A model generated the notes under the pieces. It searched no databases. It was not told where the DNA came from and worked only from the letters and a program-made list of their open reading frames with translations. From an uncultured Polaribacter sp. (GTDB lineage: Bacteria; Bacteroidota; Bacteroidia; Flavobacteriales; Flavobacteriaceae), in contig CALSME010000005.1 in the NCBI GenBank assembly GCA_943787375.1, positions 1 to 64,000 on the forward strand: DNA of 64,000 nucleotides. The letters are read 5' to 3'. Shown here piece after piece: positions 18,882 to 27,320 of the stretch. Position 1 is the stretch's first letter; each line of letters opens with the position of its first letter. Position numbers and translations under genes: made by a program.

Positions 18882-19033
18882 GACTACAACTATTGTGGCA
18901 TAAGGTGTTAATGTAAGATTAGTTGCGTGTTTCGAACTTTAAAGTTAGTAAATAAAACACAAATGGAGCGGCTGTGATCACTTTCGTAAGAAAACTAGAA
19001 CCTAGCATTTAATTTTATACGGTGTTGGGTGTA
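18882..19033 (-). repeat. Site E1, divergent attC-like element (distal end of array)
   Basis: Left end GACTACAAC then TATTGTGGCATAAGG; right end TTTTATACGGT then GTTGGGTGTA. The arms match the other sites only loosely and the interior pairing is poor. The left-end box GACTACAAC has no complementary partner further left that I can find, so this looks like the decayed last site. Confidence 0.5.
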
Positions 19034-19036
19034 GTT

Positions 19037-19567
19037 TTATTTTTTAATTTGCTGAATGATGTAATCCTTAACTCTATTTCCATCTTTTAAAACATCGTTA
19101 ACTTCGTCCTTGTTAATTGCATCATTTTTTCCTTTGTGTTTTTGATACTGTAATGTTTCGTTGATAAAGTAATAACGACTTTCCCAAGCATATAAATCTT
19201 TAAAATTCTTCCACTTACCATTTTTTTTCTGTTCAACAAAAAATTCAAAACTCTCGTAGGCATAAATGAGTTTATTCTCCCAAAAGTACCATTCAGTTGA
19301 AAGTTGGCCATTTTTGGTCATACTAATTGATATTATTCTATTGATTGTATCATTTTTTGAGTGTGCAGTAATACTCATGCCGTATGTTTTTACTTGGCGT
19401 AAACATTTTTTTGTCAAATAAAAAAATGTTTTGTCTTTATCATTATAGATTTTTGATGTATTCTTTTTGATTGCATCAACAACAGTCGAATCTCCAATAA
19501 CTAATTCTTGTCCTTTTGTAGAAAAGCAGAACATTATTAAAATCAATGAAATTATATTTTTATTCAT
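19037..19567 (-). CDS. Hypothetical secreted protein (cassette K1)
   Basis: 176 aa, signal peptide MNKNIISLILIMFCFSTKGQ. The mature part is Lys/Asn rich with strand-forming segments (GQLSTEWYFWENKLIYAYESFEFF) and no family that I recognise. It overlaps the end of the upstream dioxygenase-like gene by 8 bp, so the two are translationally linked. Its stop codon lies only 4 bp from site E1. Confidence 0.75.
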   Translation of the reverse strand: MNKNIISLILIMFCFSTKGQELVIGDSTVVDAIKKNTSKIYNDKDKTFFYLTKKCLRQVKTYGMSITAHSKNDTINRIISISMTKNGQLSTEWYFWENKLIYAYESFEFFVEQKKNGKWKNFKDLYAWESRYYFINETLQYQKHKGKNDAINKDEVNDVLKDGNRVKDYIIQQIKK

Positions 19568-20189
19568 AATCAGGTATGTTTAATCCAAGAATAATATCTC
19601 TTTTTATGACAAGAAATTCATCTTGTTTTTCAGGGTTAATGATTCCCGAACCACCTCTTTGACGTAACCTGTTTTTTTCTTGGTTTGTTAAGAGCGAGTC
19701 ATTTTTAAACATAAAGTCATCAATGTAATACTCATTTTTATCTGGCTCTTTCACTGTTATGTGAATATGATTTGGTGCATGACCATTTGGGTATGGTGAG
19801 GGTCTAAAAGTGTAAAATTCATATTTTCCGTTTTTTCCTGTTTTAATCCAACCACGAATAAATCCGTGTCTTTTTGCCCATCCTTTTTCATTAACTTTAG
19901 TTTCATCTACACCATTTTGGTTTGTATGATAGATATATAAAATTACATTTTTGGCAGGTGTTTTTCCATCTTTCTTATAAACTGTTCCTGCAATTTTTAG
20001 TTTTGGTTCAGATTCTCGAAATTTAGGTAAAGTGTCTGTTGGTTTTAATCTTTTGTTTCCATACTCAAAAATAGCTTCACATCCTTCACAAGGTCCATCA
20101 ACGATTTGACTTGTGTCATTTTTCTTTGTTTGTGAATGACAAGAAGTTATTGTGAATAGACAAATCAATATGTAAGTGTAGATATTCAT
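19560..20189 (-). CDS. Intradiol ring-cleavage dioxygenase-like lipoprotein (cassette K1)
   Basis: 209 aa when started at MNIYTYILICLFTITSC, whose Cys17 is a lipobox; the ORF-track start 29 codons upstream runs into site E2 and is rejected. Residues ~70-195 resemble the beta-sandwich of intradiol (protocatechuate-type) dioxygenases: RGWIKTGKNGKYEF, RPSPYPNG and NHIHI. The HxH pair and the Tyr of SPYP correspond to three of the four iron ligands; the first Tyr ligand is not evident. Such lipid-anchored relatives are common in Bacteroidota, with unknown substrates. Could be a non-catalytic or divergent enzyme. Confidence 0.75.
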   Translation of the reverse strand: MNIYTYILICLFTITSCHSQTKKNDTSQIVDGPCEGCEAIFEYGNKRLKPTDTLPKFRESEPKLKIAGTVYKKDGKTPAKNVILYIYHTNQNGVDETKVNEKGWAKRHGFIRGWIKTGKNGKYEFYTFRPSPYPNGHAPNHIHITVKEPDKNEYYIDDFMFKNDSLLTNQEKNRLRQRGGSGIINPEKQDEFLVIKRDIILGLNIPDYE

Positions 20190-20200
20190 TTTTTTTAAAT

Positions 20201-20386
20201 ACCGCCAACGTGTTCGTGTATGATTTCGTTTTGTTTTGGACGAGGCTGACTGAACGGGACAATTTTGACTTGGCAAAATAGTGAAGACAGCCGATCTCAG
20301 GTTTCAATTTAGGCAAATTATTATTTATAGTAGAATTTCGCAACATACAGATTCCGCAAAATGAATTATACACGTTGTTGTAACCA
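20201..20386 (-). repeat. Site E2, attC-like element
   Basis: Left end ACCGCCAAC, arm GTGTTCGTGTATGATTTCG; right arm ATTATACACGTT then GTTGTAACCA. The arms pair as TGTATRATT...CATTTTG around a ~110-base interior. The stop of the upstream membrane-protein gene lies 5 bp from the right end, and the next gene starts 12 bp from the left end. Confidence 0.75.
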
Positions 20387-20390
20387 GTTA

Positions 20391-20975
20391 TTATTCTATT
20401 ATTTTTTCTTTACTAGCTCCAAGCCAGTATTCAATGAAAGAATCAAAACTGAAAATTAATACAATAATTAGAATAGTAATTCCAAAAGTGATTAATCTTT
20501 GTCTAATAGGAACACTAGTTTTTGATTGAAAGTTAGTAAGCTTAATGACTGTATCTTTAACTAATTCTTTATTGAAAAATAGAATTAATAATAACATTAG
20601 AAGAACTATTATAGCATTGGCCAATGCAGGATAGACATCAAGAAAAATAATATCGAATACAATTATATTTACCATTATAGGTAATAATATCAATACTCCT
20701 ATCAATTTTGTTTTATTCCATAATAGAAACCAAGCTCCTAAAAGTTGAAAAACACCAACGAAGAAAATATAAATATATGAGTGTCCCATAAATGTCCAAG
20801 CCAATGAAAATCCACTTGCCTCACTTAATGTTGTATTTGCAACTTCAGTAGGTAAATTTCCATTCATATAAAATTGACCACCTAATAATTTAGATAGTGC
20901 ATAAATATTAAGAATTATGAAAACGCACTGACGTAATACAAGTTCGAATGAAACTTTGTAATTTGATTTATTCAT
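20391..20975 (-). CDS. Multi-pass membrane protein, DoxX-like (cassette K2)
   Basis: 194 aa with four to five hydrophobic helices (~12-30, ~60-85, ~88-108, ~112-133, ~158-178). The overall pattern recalls DoxX/SURF4-like proteins but I see no decisive motif. A C-terminal charged tail ends KEKIIE. It follows the HTH-membrane protein gene by 36 bp in the same cassette, so the two probably work together or share regulation. Function unknown. Confidence 0.65.
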   Translation of the reverse strand: MNKSNYKVSFELVLRQCVFIILNIYALSKLLGGQFYMNGNLPTEVANTTLSEASGFSLAWTFMGHSYIYIFFVGVFQLLGAWFLLWNKTKLIGVLILLPIMVNIIVFDIIFLDVYPALANAIIVLLMLLLILFFNKELVKDTVIKLTNFQSKTSVPIRQRLITFGITILIIVLIFSFDSFIEYWLGASKEKIIE

Positions 20976-21011
20976 TAGTGTCTGATTTGGTTTAGTTTAA
21001 TTGCCTTGAGA

Positions 21012-21584
21012 TTAACTTAAGAATTTGAATACTGATAAATACTTTACAGATTTCCCATTATGGTATCTGAAGGTATTAGATATTACAACTACAAAATTTA
21101 GAATATACATTGCGCTGATAGTTATTAGTATTCCAGCAAAAGAAATGGTTGTTAGTTCAAGTTTTGAGGTAATAAAAAGACCAATAACTAATAAAAACAA
21201 AAGTAATGTCCAAGATATTTGAAAATTTAAAATGGATTTTCCAACATGGTCTATATCCTTTATCTTATCTTTTTTAGAAGTCCAAATAATTAATGGAATT
21301 AGTATACCAAGTAGTGGAAATGCTATAAAGCATAGTTGCGACAAGTTTAATAGTAGTAAAGCTTTACTATCTTCAATAATTTGCCAATCTATTAATTCGT
21401 TAGGTGTAACATTTAAAGCACTAGATAATCTTTTAATGGAATCTCCAGTAGGTTGAGTTTCTCCATTCTCAATTCTCTGAACAGTCCGTAAACTTAACCC
21501 AGAATTTTCTGCCAAGATTTCTTGTGACATACCGTTTCGCTTTCTTAATTCTTTTACTCTTTTTGCTAAATCTTTATTCTTCAA
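21012..21584 (-). CDS. XRE-family HTH regulator fused to membrane helices (cassette K2)
   Basis: 190 aa. Residues 8-62 are a Cro/CI-type helix-turn-helix (RVKELRKRNGMSQEILAENSGLSLRTVQRIENG), followed by a hydrophobic C-terminal half with four TM helices (LCFIAFPLLGILIPLIIW and after), similar to the DUF4870-type four-helix domain. Such membrane-tethered XRE proteins are frequent in Flavobacteriia. Likely senses a membrane signal and controls a neighbour; the target is inferred only from proximity. Confidence 0.82.
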   Translation of the reverse strand: MKNKDLAKRVKELRKRNGMSQEILAENSGLSLRTVQRIENGETQPTGDSIKRLSSALNVTPNELIDWQIIEDSKALLLLNLSQLCFIAFPLLGILIPLIIWTSKKDKIKDIDHVGKSILNFQISWTLLLFLLVIGLFITSKLELTTISFAGILITISAMYILNFVVVISNTFRYHNGKSVKYLSVFKFLS

Positions 21585-21680
21585 TTGAGTGATGTTTAAT
21601 TGTTGAAAGCAAAGCTAAATAAAAGCATTGGCATTGGTGTCGTCATCTTTATGACATCTTTATGTCATCTGTGTTTTAAT

Positions 21681-21752
21681 TGGTTACAACGTTAAGTGTA
21701 TGGTGTCGTAGCATCCCGTAGGGTGCTATGCACTATACACATTGTTATGTGC
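21681..21752 (-). repeat. Site E3, shortest full attC-like element (72 bp)
   Basis: TGGTTACAAC, arm GTTAAGTGTATGG, hairpin GTAGCATCC-CGTA-GGGTGCTAT, arm CTATACACATT, then GTTATGTGC. The arms pair well with one extra T on the left strand, like the extrahelical base of attC sites. At 72 bp this is within the size of ordinary attC sites and is the cleanest example for folding. Confidence 0.8.
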
Positions 21753-21805
21753 TGGTTTTTTTGCTTTTGATATTTTTTCAGGGCAAATCTCCCAATCCTT
21801 CTGCA

Positions 21806-23137
21806 TTAATAATTTGTAATGGATGTTAAAAATTCCGTTATGGCAGTCCAATATTCTTCTGCTCCATTTTGTCCGACCCAAAGTGCTTTAGAACCGTGAA
21901 ATCCTTCTGATTTTGGAATAAATTGTATTTGGTTTTCTTTTAATTTTATTCCATTAATCAATGTACTTAATGTTGCAGCCTCTTGTTTTGAAGAAGTTAT
22001 AAAAAAAGGATTTTCTATTTTTGAAAAAATAGAACTTAAAGACGGTTTGTTGTTCTCAAAATAATCTCCTGGACTAAAAGAAATGGAAGCAATGACATTT
22101 TTGTTTTGTAAAGAGTTAAACAATACTAAACTTGAAGAATACGAACTTCCCCAAACAATTACTTTTTTATTGTATTTGTTTTGTAAGAAATTGACAGCAG
22201 ATTCAATGTCCTGTTCTGCATCAATATATTCGGTTGCAAATCCTTTTTCTTTGGCTCTTTCAAATGTTTCGTTTGGTTTTCCTGCAAAGTCCCCTCCTGA
22301 CCTTTGGTCTATAGCTAAACAATTATATCCCAATTCGTTTAGTTTTGGTGCAATATCGGCATATTCCATTTTGTTATATCCTGCTTGGTGGCACAATAGG
22401 ATTATTGGCTTGTCTTTGTCAATCTCATAAAGACTTCCACTAATCAAAAGACCATCTATCGAGTTAAATTTTATGGGAATTGGTTTGTACTTTTTTGTGA
22501 TTTCAGTCATTTGAGGTTGTTGCACACTTTCTTTTATTTTTTGTTGTGCTTGCATCTCTTGTTGGATTAAATTTTCAATCAATTCAACTCTTGTGATTTT
22601 TCCTTCTTCATCAAAATGTATGTAAGATTCACGTATCCCTAAGCGAACAAAATCATACCTCACATTAGCTTTGTCTTTAAAAGTTTCTAAAATGGTTAAA
22701 CTATTTAGTTTGGGCAATTTTGAAACTATATTTTCAAGTATTGCTGATGTATTAGCAATTGGTATAGGGTCAAATTTTAGTTCATTGCTCAAAAATGGCG
22801 AAATAGGTTCTGTAGATTTTTCAGAAAAACTCTGTTCAAAAGCACTAATTTGTTTTGTGTAATCTTGTGCAAATACAAATGTGCTTGTACCGAAAATGAA
22901 TAATAAAATCATATTTGTTTTAGGCGTTTTATCACTCACTATTTTAATTAAATTAGGCAGTAGCATCAAAAATGCACCTAATAAAAATAAATAATTGGGA
23001 AGGTCTTCCACAACGAAATGACTGGAAGTAATCAAATTTAAAATCTTGGTCAATGTAATTGTAGCACCTAAAATTATGAGTACTATTCCTAGCTTTTGGA
23101 TTGCTTTATAATCTTTGAATTTTTTGGATGTTTTCAT
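21806..23137 (-). CDS. Membrane-anchored alpha/beta hydrolase (cassette K3)
   Basis: 443 aa. Three hydrophobic segments in the first 95 residues precede a DUF3887-like region (~100-180) and an alpha/beta-hydrolase domain (~215-440). In the latter LLCHQAGYNKMEY gives the oxyanion turn, VWGSSYSSS the nucleophile Ser and SEGFHGSKAL the likely catalytic His; SFSPGDYF may hold the acid. Substrate unknown. Last gene of the cassette's sigma-factor unit, 11 bp after a small membrane protein. Confidence 0.8.
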   Translation of the reverse strand: MKTSKKFKDYKAIQKLGIVLIILGATITLTKILNLITSSHFVVEDLPNYLFLLGAFLMLLPNLIKIVSDKTPKTNMILLFIFGTSTFVFAQDYTKQISAFEQSFSEKSTEPISPFLSNELKFDPIPIANTSAILENIVSKLPKLNSLTILETFKDKANVRYDFVRLGIRESYIHFDEEGKITRVELIENLIQQEMQAQQKIKESVQQPQMTEITKKYKPIPIKFNSIDGLLISGSLYEIDKDKPIILLCHQAGYNKMEYADIAPKLNELGYNCLAIDQRSGGDFAGKPNETFERAKEKGFATEYIDAEQDIESAVNFLQNKYNKKVIVWGSSYSSSLVLFNSLQNKNVIASISFSPGDYFENNKPSLSSIFSKIENPFFITSSKQEAATLSTLINGIKLKENQIQFIPKSEGFHGSKALWVGQNGAEEYWTAITEFLTSITNY

Positions 23138-23148
23138 TTTTAATGTAT

Positions 23149-23340
23149 TTACAATGGTTTACGAATACCTAGTTCTTTTTTTAATTTGTTCCATTTGGTA
23201 GTGAGAATAAGGATGAGACCAACATTGAATAAGAGGACATTAACGTACCATGGATAATTTTCAGGCACTATCGGGAAGGCTAATAGCATAATAGTTATCC
23301 CCAAAATTTTCTGGATTTTAATCTGATATTCCTTTTTCAT
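23149..23340 (-). CDS. Small membrane protein (cassette K3)
   Basis: 63 aa with two hydrophobic helices (ILGITIMLLAFPIVP and VNVLLFNVGLILILT) and basic ends. It resembles the N-terminal helices of the downstream hydrolase. No recognised family; genuine because of tight spacing within the unit. Confidence 0.6.
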   Translation of the reverse strand: MKKEYQIKIQKILGITIMLLAFPIVPENYPWYVNVLLFNVGLILILTTKWNKLKKELGIRKPL

Positions 23341-23409
23341 ACTTATGATTTTTTTTGATATTCACATAGTATGTTACAGAACCAACTTAAGAATTACACT
23401 TTTATAGAT

Positions 23410-24060
23410 TTATTTTTCTTGAAGGTCTTTCAAATACAATTTTAGTTGGTCTAGATAATTACCAAATTTGATTTTTTGCTCATAACTTGATAGAAAATAG
23501 AAGAGAAAAATACCTATGAGAAACACCAAGGCGGTTGCTAAAACAACTTCAATAGTACTCATAAAAAAATCTTTCTTGTTATTTAAAAGATAGAATACCC
23601 ACCCTAAAACCATAGCGTTGAACAAAGCACCAAAATACACATTAAGTTTAATTGTTCGCTCCATTATACCTATCACTCTTCCCAAGGATTCCTTAACACT
23701 TGTCGCTATGGTCTGAAAATTCTTAATCTCCCGAAAAGCTCTAAAATTCCAAGAAAGCATCATTGACATAAAGAGAATGAAAGTTGCCATGAAAATTCGA
23801 TTGTCGGTTAGGTCAAGAATATTTTCGTAAAATGTAAATTTTTCTGGTTCCATAAACGAACCTATGAGCATAACTACACAAAGAACCAAGGAAAGACCGC
23901 CAACTGCAAATTTTAGATACATCACTTTTTTGATTTTCGCCAATACGGTTTTTGATTCCTTTTTAATGGATTTCTCAACTACAAATTCATCCATCTTATC
24001 TTTTGAGATAGTCTCTTCAATTACCACATTCCAAATCGACTTTAATTCTAATAGTTCCAT
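23410..24060 (-). CDS. Membrane protein, probable anti-sigma partner (cassette K3)
   Basis: 216 aa. The N-terminus (MELLELKSIWNVVIEETISKDKMDEF) is cytoplasmic and helical, followed by four hydrophobic segments (~50-70, ~88-108, ~142-160, ~170-192) and a basic tail. Starts 1 bp after the ECF sigma-factor stop codon. That position and layout are usual for anti-sigma factors or their membrane-bound relatives, but no zinc-binding anti-sigma motif is present. Role assigned by context. Confidence 0.65.
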   Translation of the reverse strand: MELLELKSIWNVVIEETISKDKMDEFVVEKSIKKESKTVLAKIKKVMYLKFAVGGLSLVLCVVMLIGSFMEPEKFTFYENILDLTDNRIFMATFILFMSMMLSWNFRAFREIKNFQTIATSVKESLGRVIGIMERTIKLNVYFGALFNAMVLGWVFYLLNNKKDFFMSTIEVVLATALVFLIGIFLFYFLSSYEQKIKFGNYLDQLKLYLKDLQEK

Positions 24061-24061
24061 C

Positions 24062-24562
24062 TTATCTATTTTTTATAGTTTTTGAGAGTTTTATTTTTAT
24101 TCTGTTCATTTTTACTCGAACATAATTTTGGGTAATTCCTATTATCTCTGCTATTTCATCATTCTTCTTATCTTCGAGGTAAAGCATTATTATAGCTTTT
24201 TCCACTTTGTTAAGGTCTGAAATGGCTTTATACATTTGTGCTAATTTCTCATCTTCAATAGAGGTTTCGCTTTGTTCAAGCCTTTCTTTAAATTGGTTTG
24301 TTTGGAAGAAAAGTGATTTTTTCTTTTTGACTTTTCTTAAATCCTGAATAGCGACATTTAATGCAATTCTGTACATCCAAGTAGAAAATTTCGCTTCATT
24401 CCGGAAAGAGGGAAATGATTTCCAAAGCTGAATTAATATTTCTTGAAATAAGTCTTTTCTGTGTTCAGGGTTATCACAGTACATTCTGCAAACCTTATGA
24501 ATTATGCCTTGAGATTCAATTATCTTCTCACTAAATATTTTTTCAAGTGTTTTATTTGTCAA
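24062..24562 (-). CDS. ECF-type RNA polymerase sigma factor (cassette K3)
   Basis: 166 aa. Region 2 is HRKDLFQEILIQLWKSFPSF ... KFSTWMYRIALNVAIQDLRK, and region 4 is LNKVEKAIIMLYLEDKKNDEIAEIIGITQNYVRVKMNRIK with its helix-turn-helix. A typical small sigma-70 factor of the ECF group. It heads a unit with the membrane protein, the small protein and the hydrolase, and probably controls its own cassette. Confidence 0.93.
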   Translation of the reverse strand: MTNKTLEKIFSEKIIESQGIIHKVCRMYCDNPEHRKDLFQEILIQLWKSFPSFRNEAKFSTWMYRIALNVAIQDLRKVKKKKSLFFQTNQFKERLEQSETSIEDEKLAQMYKAISDLNKVEKAIIMLYLEDKKNDEIAEIIGITQNYVRVKMNRIKIKLSKTIKNR

Positions 24563-24661
24563 AAGATAAATTTGTTGATTTATTTATGTGAGTTGGAAAA
24601 AGGAAGCCATAATTACAAAAAATGACAATTATTTTTAGATTTCAGTTGGTTTCTTCCGCTT

Positions 24662-24796
24662 GCACATAACGGTCTCGTGTATGAGTAGTAGCGGATTTAT
24701 TTGCGAATACTTTCAGTTGACAATATACTTAATAAAAAAGAAAAACGGTTTGAGTTTACACCCAAACCGCTATTACTTATACACATTGTTAGCCTT
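24662..24796 (-). repeat. Site E4, attC-like element
   Basis: GCACATAAC, arm GGTCTCGTGTATGAG, stem TAGTAGCGGATTT paired with AAACCGCTATTA, arm CTTATACACATT, then GTTAGCCTT. The stem between the arms pairs over about 20 positions with few mismatches. Confidence 0.82.
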
Positions 24797-24838
24797 TCGT
24801 TTTTTTTAGTCTATTCAGTAATATTTCAAAAATGGTTT

Positions 24839-27217
24839 TTAAAAATTTATACTATATTTTAAGACTGGCAATAGTCCATTAAGTTCTGTCGTGGTTTTTG
24901 TAATCTTATTTGTTACATCATCATAAAAATAATCAGGAACAGTTTTATTAAGCCTATTCGTTACATTTTGAATATTGAGACCTAAACTATGTGTGGATTT
25001 CTTCTTATTCCATTGATAGTTTATACCTAAGTCAAGACGATAATAATCTTTTACTTTTTCTGTATATGGTATGGTAGAAAAAATTTCCGTTTGATTGGCA
25101 ATAGAAGCTAATTCGTCTATAGCTGTAAATCGTTGTCCTCCCGTTAGGTTAAATTTAGTATTAACTCCCAAGGTTTTATTACTTTTATTTCCAATTTTAA
25201 ATTCTTTTCCTGCCAAGAAATTGAACACATAATTTCCATTAAAACGCGTGTTGTAATAACTGGAATTTCCAATTTTATATTTAGAATCGTATAATGACAA
25301 TGTAGTTAAGTAATAGAATCCTTTATTTAAAAAGCGTTCTAGCGTAAATTCTATTCCATAGTTTTTGCCTTTCCCATCATTAGTTAATGGTATATCTGTA
25401 ATATTAAAAACATCGAATAGTTGGGCATTTATTACATTATAGCCTGTTTGTCCAGTGTTATCTACAGGTAGATTAAACAGGTTTTGGTAATAGGCTTCTG
25501 CTTTAAAATGCGTGTTTTTACTTAATCGCCAGCTATATCCCAACACATAATGCAATGCTTTTGATAATCCTAAATTTGTATTCAAAAATTGAGTGTTAGC
25601 GTCTGCTTTCACAAGATAGGTAGACAAGCGTTCGGCTCTACTGTGCAAACCTGCACCAAAGCTTAAAGAGTGTTTGTTGTTTAATTTATAATTAAGTCCT
25701 AAACGAGGTTCTACAGCACTACTATTTGTTTTAGCAAAATGTAAAAAGTGCAATCCTGAATTCAATGTTAATTTGTCTGTTGCTCTATATTTCCATTGAA
25801 AATAACTCTGAAAAACATTACTATTTCCATCTACTTTATCGTTGGTTGGAACTAGATGCCCTTCTGCGTTCGTTCCTGTGTGATAAGAAATCGTTTTTTC
25901 TTTAAGATGACTCAAAGTCAATCCAGTACGAATGGTGTGTTTTGCGTTAAACTTATGATTTATAAAGGAAGATAAACGGAAAGCTTCAATTTTTGAATCA
26001 AATTCACTACCGCTTAATGGGTTTATAACGCCATTATTTTTTGTTTCCTCTTTAAGATTTGCATCGTCTGAAGAGTAAGAAATATTTGTTTTTAAATAGG
26101 TTCTATCTTTTAAAAATATGCGATGTCCTATACCTGTAATAAAAGTACTTACATCATTGTTAGAATTAGTTTCAAAAACACCTGTTGTTTGCGTACCTTG
26201 CTCTTCACTTTCAGAATCTGTTTCTGATGACTTTATGGTATTTTTACCATATAATCCATATACATTAAAGGTTCCCATTTTGGAAGTAGGAAGATTGATA
26301 TTGTAATTTAAATCTTGATAATTTAAGTTGCCACCCTCGCTTAAATTAATACCTATACTTTTTAAAATACTTGGGGTAGAATATCTGTAATTTAATAAAT
26401 AAGATGCCTCACTTTTTTTACTAAAATAGCCTTCTGTAGCAATTCCAAGTCCTAAAAAACCTGCATCAATTGTTGTTTCTCTTTTCTTATTATTTCCTTT
26501 TCGGAATCGTAAATCAAAAACACCTGCTAAACCATTACCATATTCGGCAGGAAAAGCCGAAGTGAAAAAATCGGTCTTATCCAACACATTAGAGCTTAAC
26601 ATACTTACTGCACCTCCTGTAGAATACACAAAATGGTTAGGATTGGGAACTTCTACACCCTCTAATCTCCATAAAAGCGTATTGGGTGAGTTTCCTCTAA
26701 TCACAATTTCGTTATTTAAATCATCACCGTTTCCTGTTACACCAGCAAAATTTTGCACTTGCCTAGCTGGGTCACCAAACGATGCAGCGTATTTATTAGA
26801 TTCTTCAATATTTAAAGAACGTGCACTTACTGTTGAAAATTCGTTAACTGTTTTTTCTTTTCTTTTATCTGCTGTAATTATAACTTCATCTAGATTTTCT
26901 AAATTTTCTATTAATCCAATGTTTAAAAGAACTTCTTTACCTGCGGTTACATTTATATTAGAGAGCGTAATAGTTTCATAACCTACAAATGAAACGATAA
27001 GTGTTTGTTTGCCAATAGGCACATTGTTTAACACAAAGCTTCCATTTTCATCTGAAGTTGTTCCTAAAGACGGATTACTGTCTTTAACAATAATATTAGC
27101 AAAAGGAATGGGTTCTTTAGAGTCTTTGTCTGTTATAACACCTCTAACTGTTTGTTGTGCCGATAACGAAAAAGGCAACACGAAAAATAAAATAATTGAA
27201 AAAAAATTGAGCTTCAT
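24839..27217 (-). CDS. TonB-dependent outer-membrane receptor (cassette K4)
   Basis: 792 aa. Signal peptide to residue 20 (SLSAQ), carboxypeptidase-regulatory-like domain ~22-110 (VRGVITDKDSKEPIPFANIIV), plug domain ~115-240 (NEIVIRGNSPNTLLWRLEGVEVPNP) and a 22-strand barrel to the end, finishing YSINF. No SusD partner is adjacent, so it is not a standard polysaccharide-locus pair. The AraC-type gene directly upstream in the same cassette is its likely regulator. Ligand not predictable. Confidence 0.93.
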   Translation of the reverse strand: MKLNFFSIILFFVLPFSLSAQQTVRGVITDKDSKEPIPFANIIVKDSNPSLGTTSDENGSFVLNNVPIGKQTLIVSFVGYETITLSNINVTAGKEVLLNIGLIENLENLDEVIITADKRKEKTVNEFSTVSARSLNIEESNKYAASFGDPARQVQNFAGVTGNGDDLNNEIVIRGNSPNTLLWRLEGVEVPNPNHFVYSTGGAVSMLSSNVLDKTDFFTSAFPAEYGNGLAGVFDLRFRKGNNKKRETTIDAGFLGLGIATEGYFSKKSEASYLLNYRYSTPSILKSIGINLSEGGNLNYQDLNYNINLPTSKMGTFNVYGLYGKNTIKSSETDSESEEQGTQTTGVFETNSNNDVSTFITGIGHRIFLKDRTYLKTNISYSSDDANLKEETKNNGVINPLSGSEFDSKIEAFRLSSFINHKFNAKHTIRTGLTLSHLKEKTISYHTGTNAEGHLVPTNDKVDGNSNVFQSYFQWKYRATDKLTLNSGLHFLHFAKTNSSAVEPRLGLNYKLNNKHSLSFGAGLHSRAERLSTYLVKADANTQFLNTNLGLSKALHYVLGYSWRLSKNTHFKAEAYYQNLFNLPVDNTGQTGYNVINAQLFDVFNITDIPLTNDGKGKNYGIEFTLERFLNKGFYYLTTLSLYDSKYKIGNSSYYNTRFNGNYVFNFLAGKEFKIGNKSNKTLGVNTKFNLTGGQRFTAIDELASIANQTEIFSTIPYTEKVKDYYRLDLGINYQWNKKKSTHSLGLNIQNVTNRLNKTVPDYFYDDVTNKITKTTTELNGLLPVLKYSINF

Positions 27218-27320
27218 AAAAATTATAAGTTTATTTGTTTGGTAAAAAAACTCAACTTGTTATGAAATAGTGTTTAACTGGATAAAGTTGAACAACTACA
27301 TTTTATTGATTGTTTTTAAT

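Noticed and set aside
20116-20373. 85-aa minus-strand ORF across site E2
   Set aside because: Runs through the repeat and into another frame of the dioxygenase-like gene; no start context.
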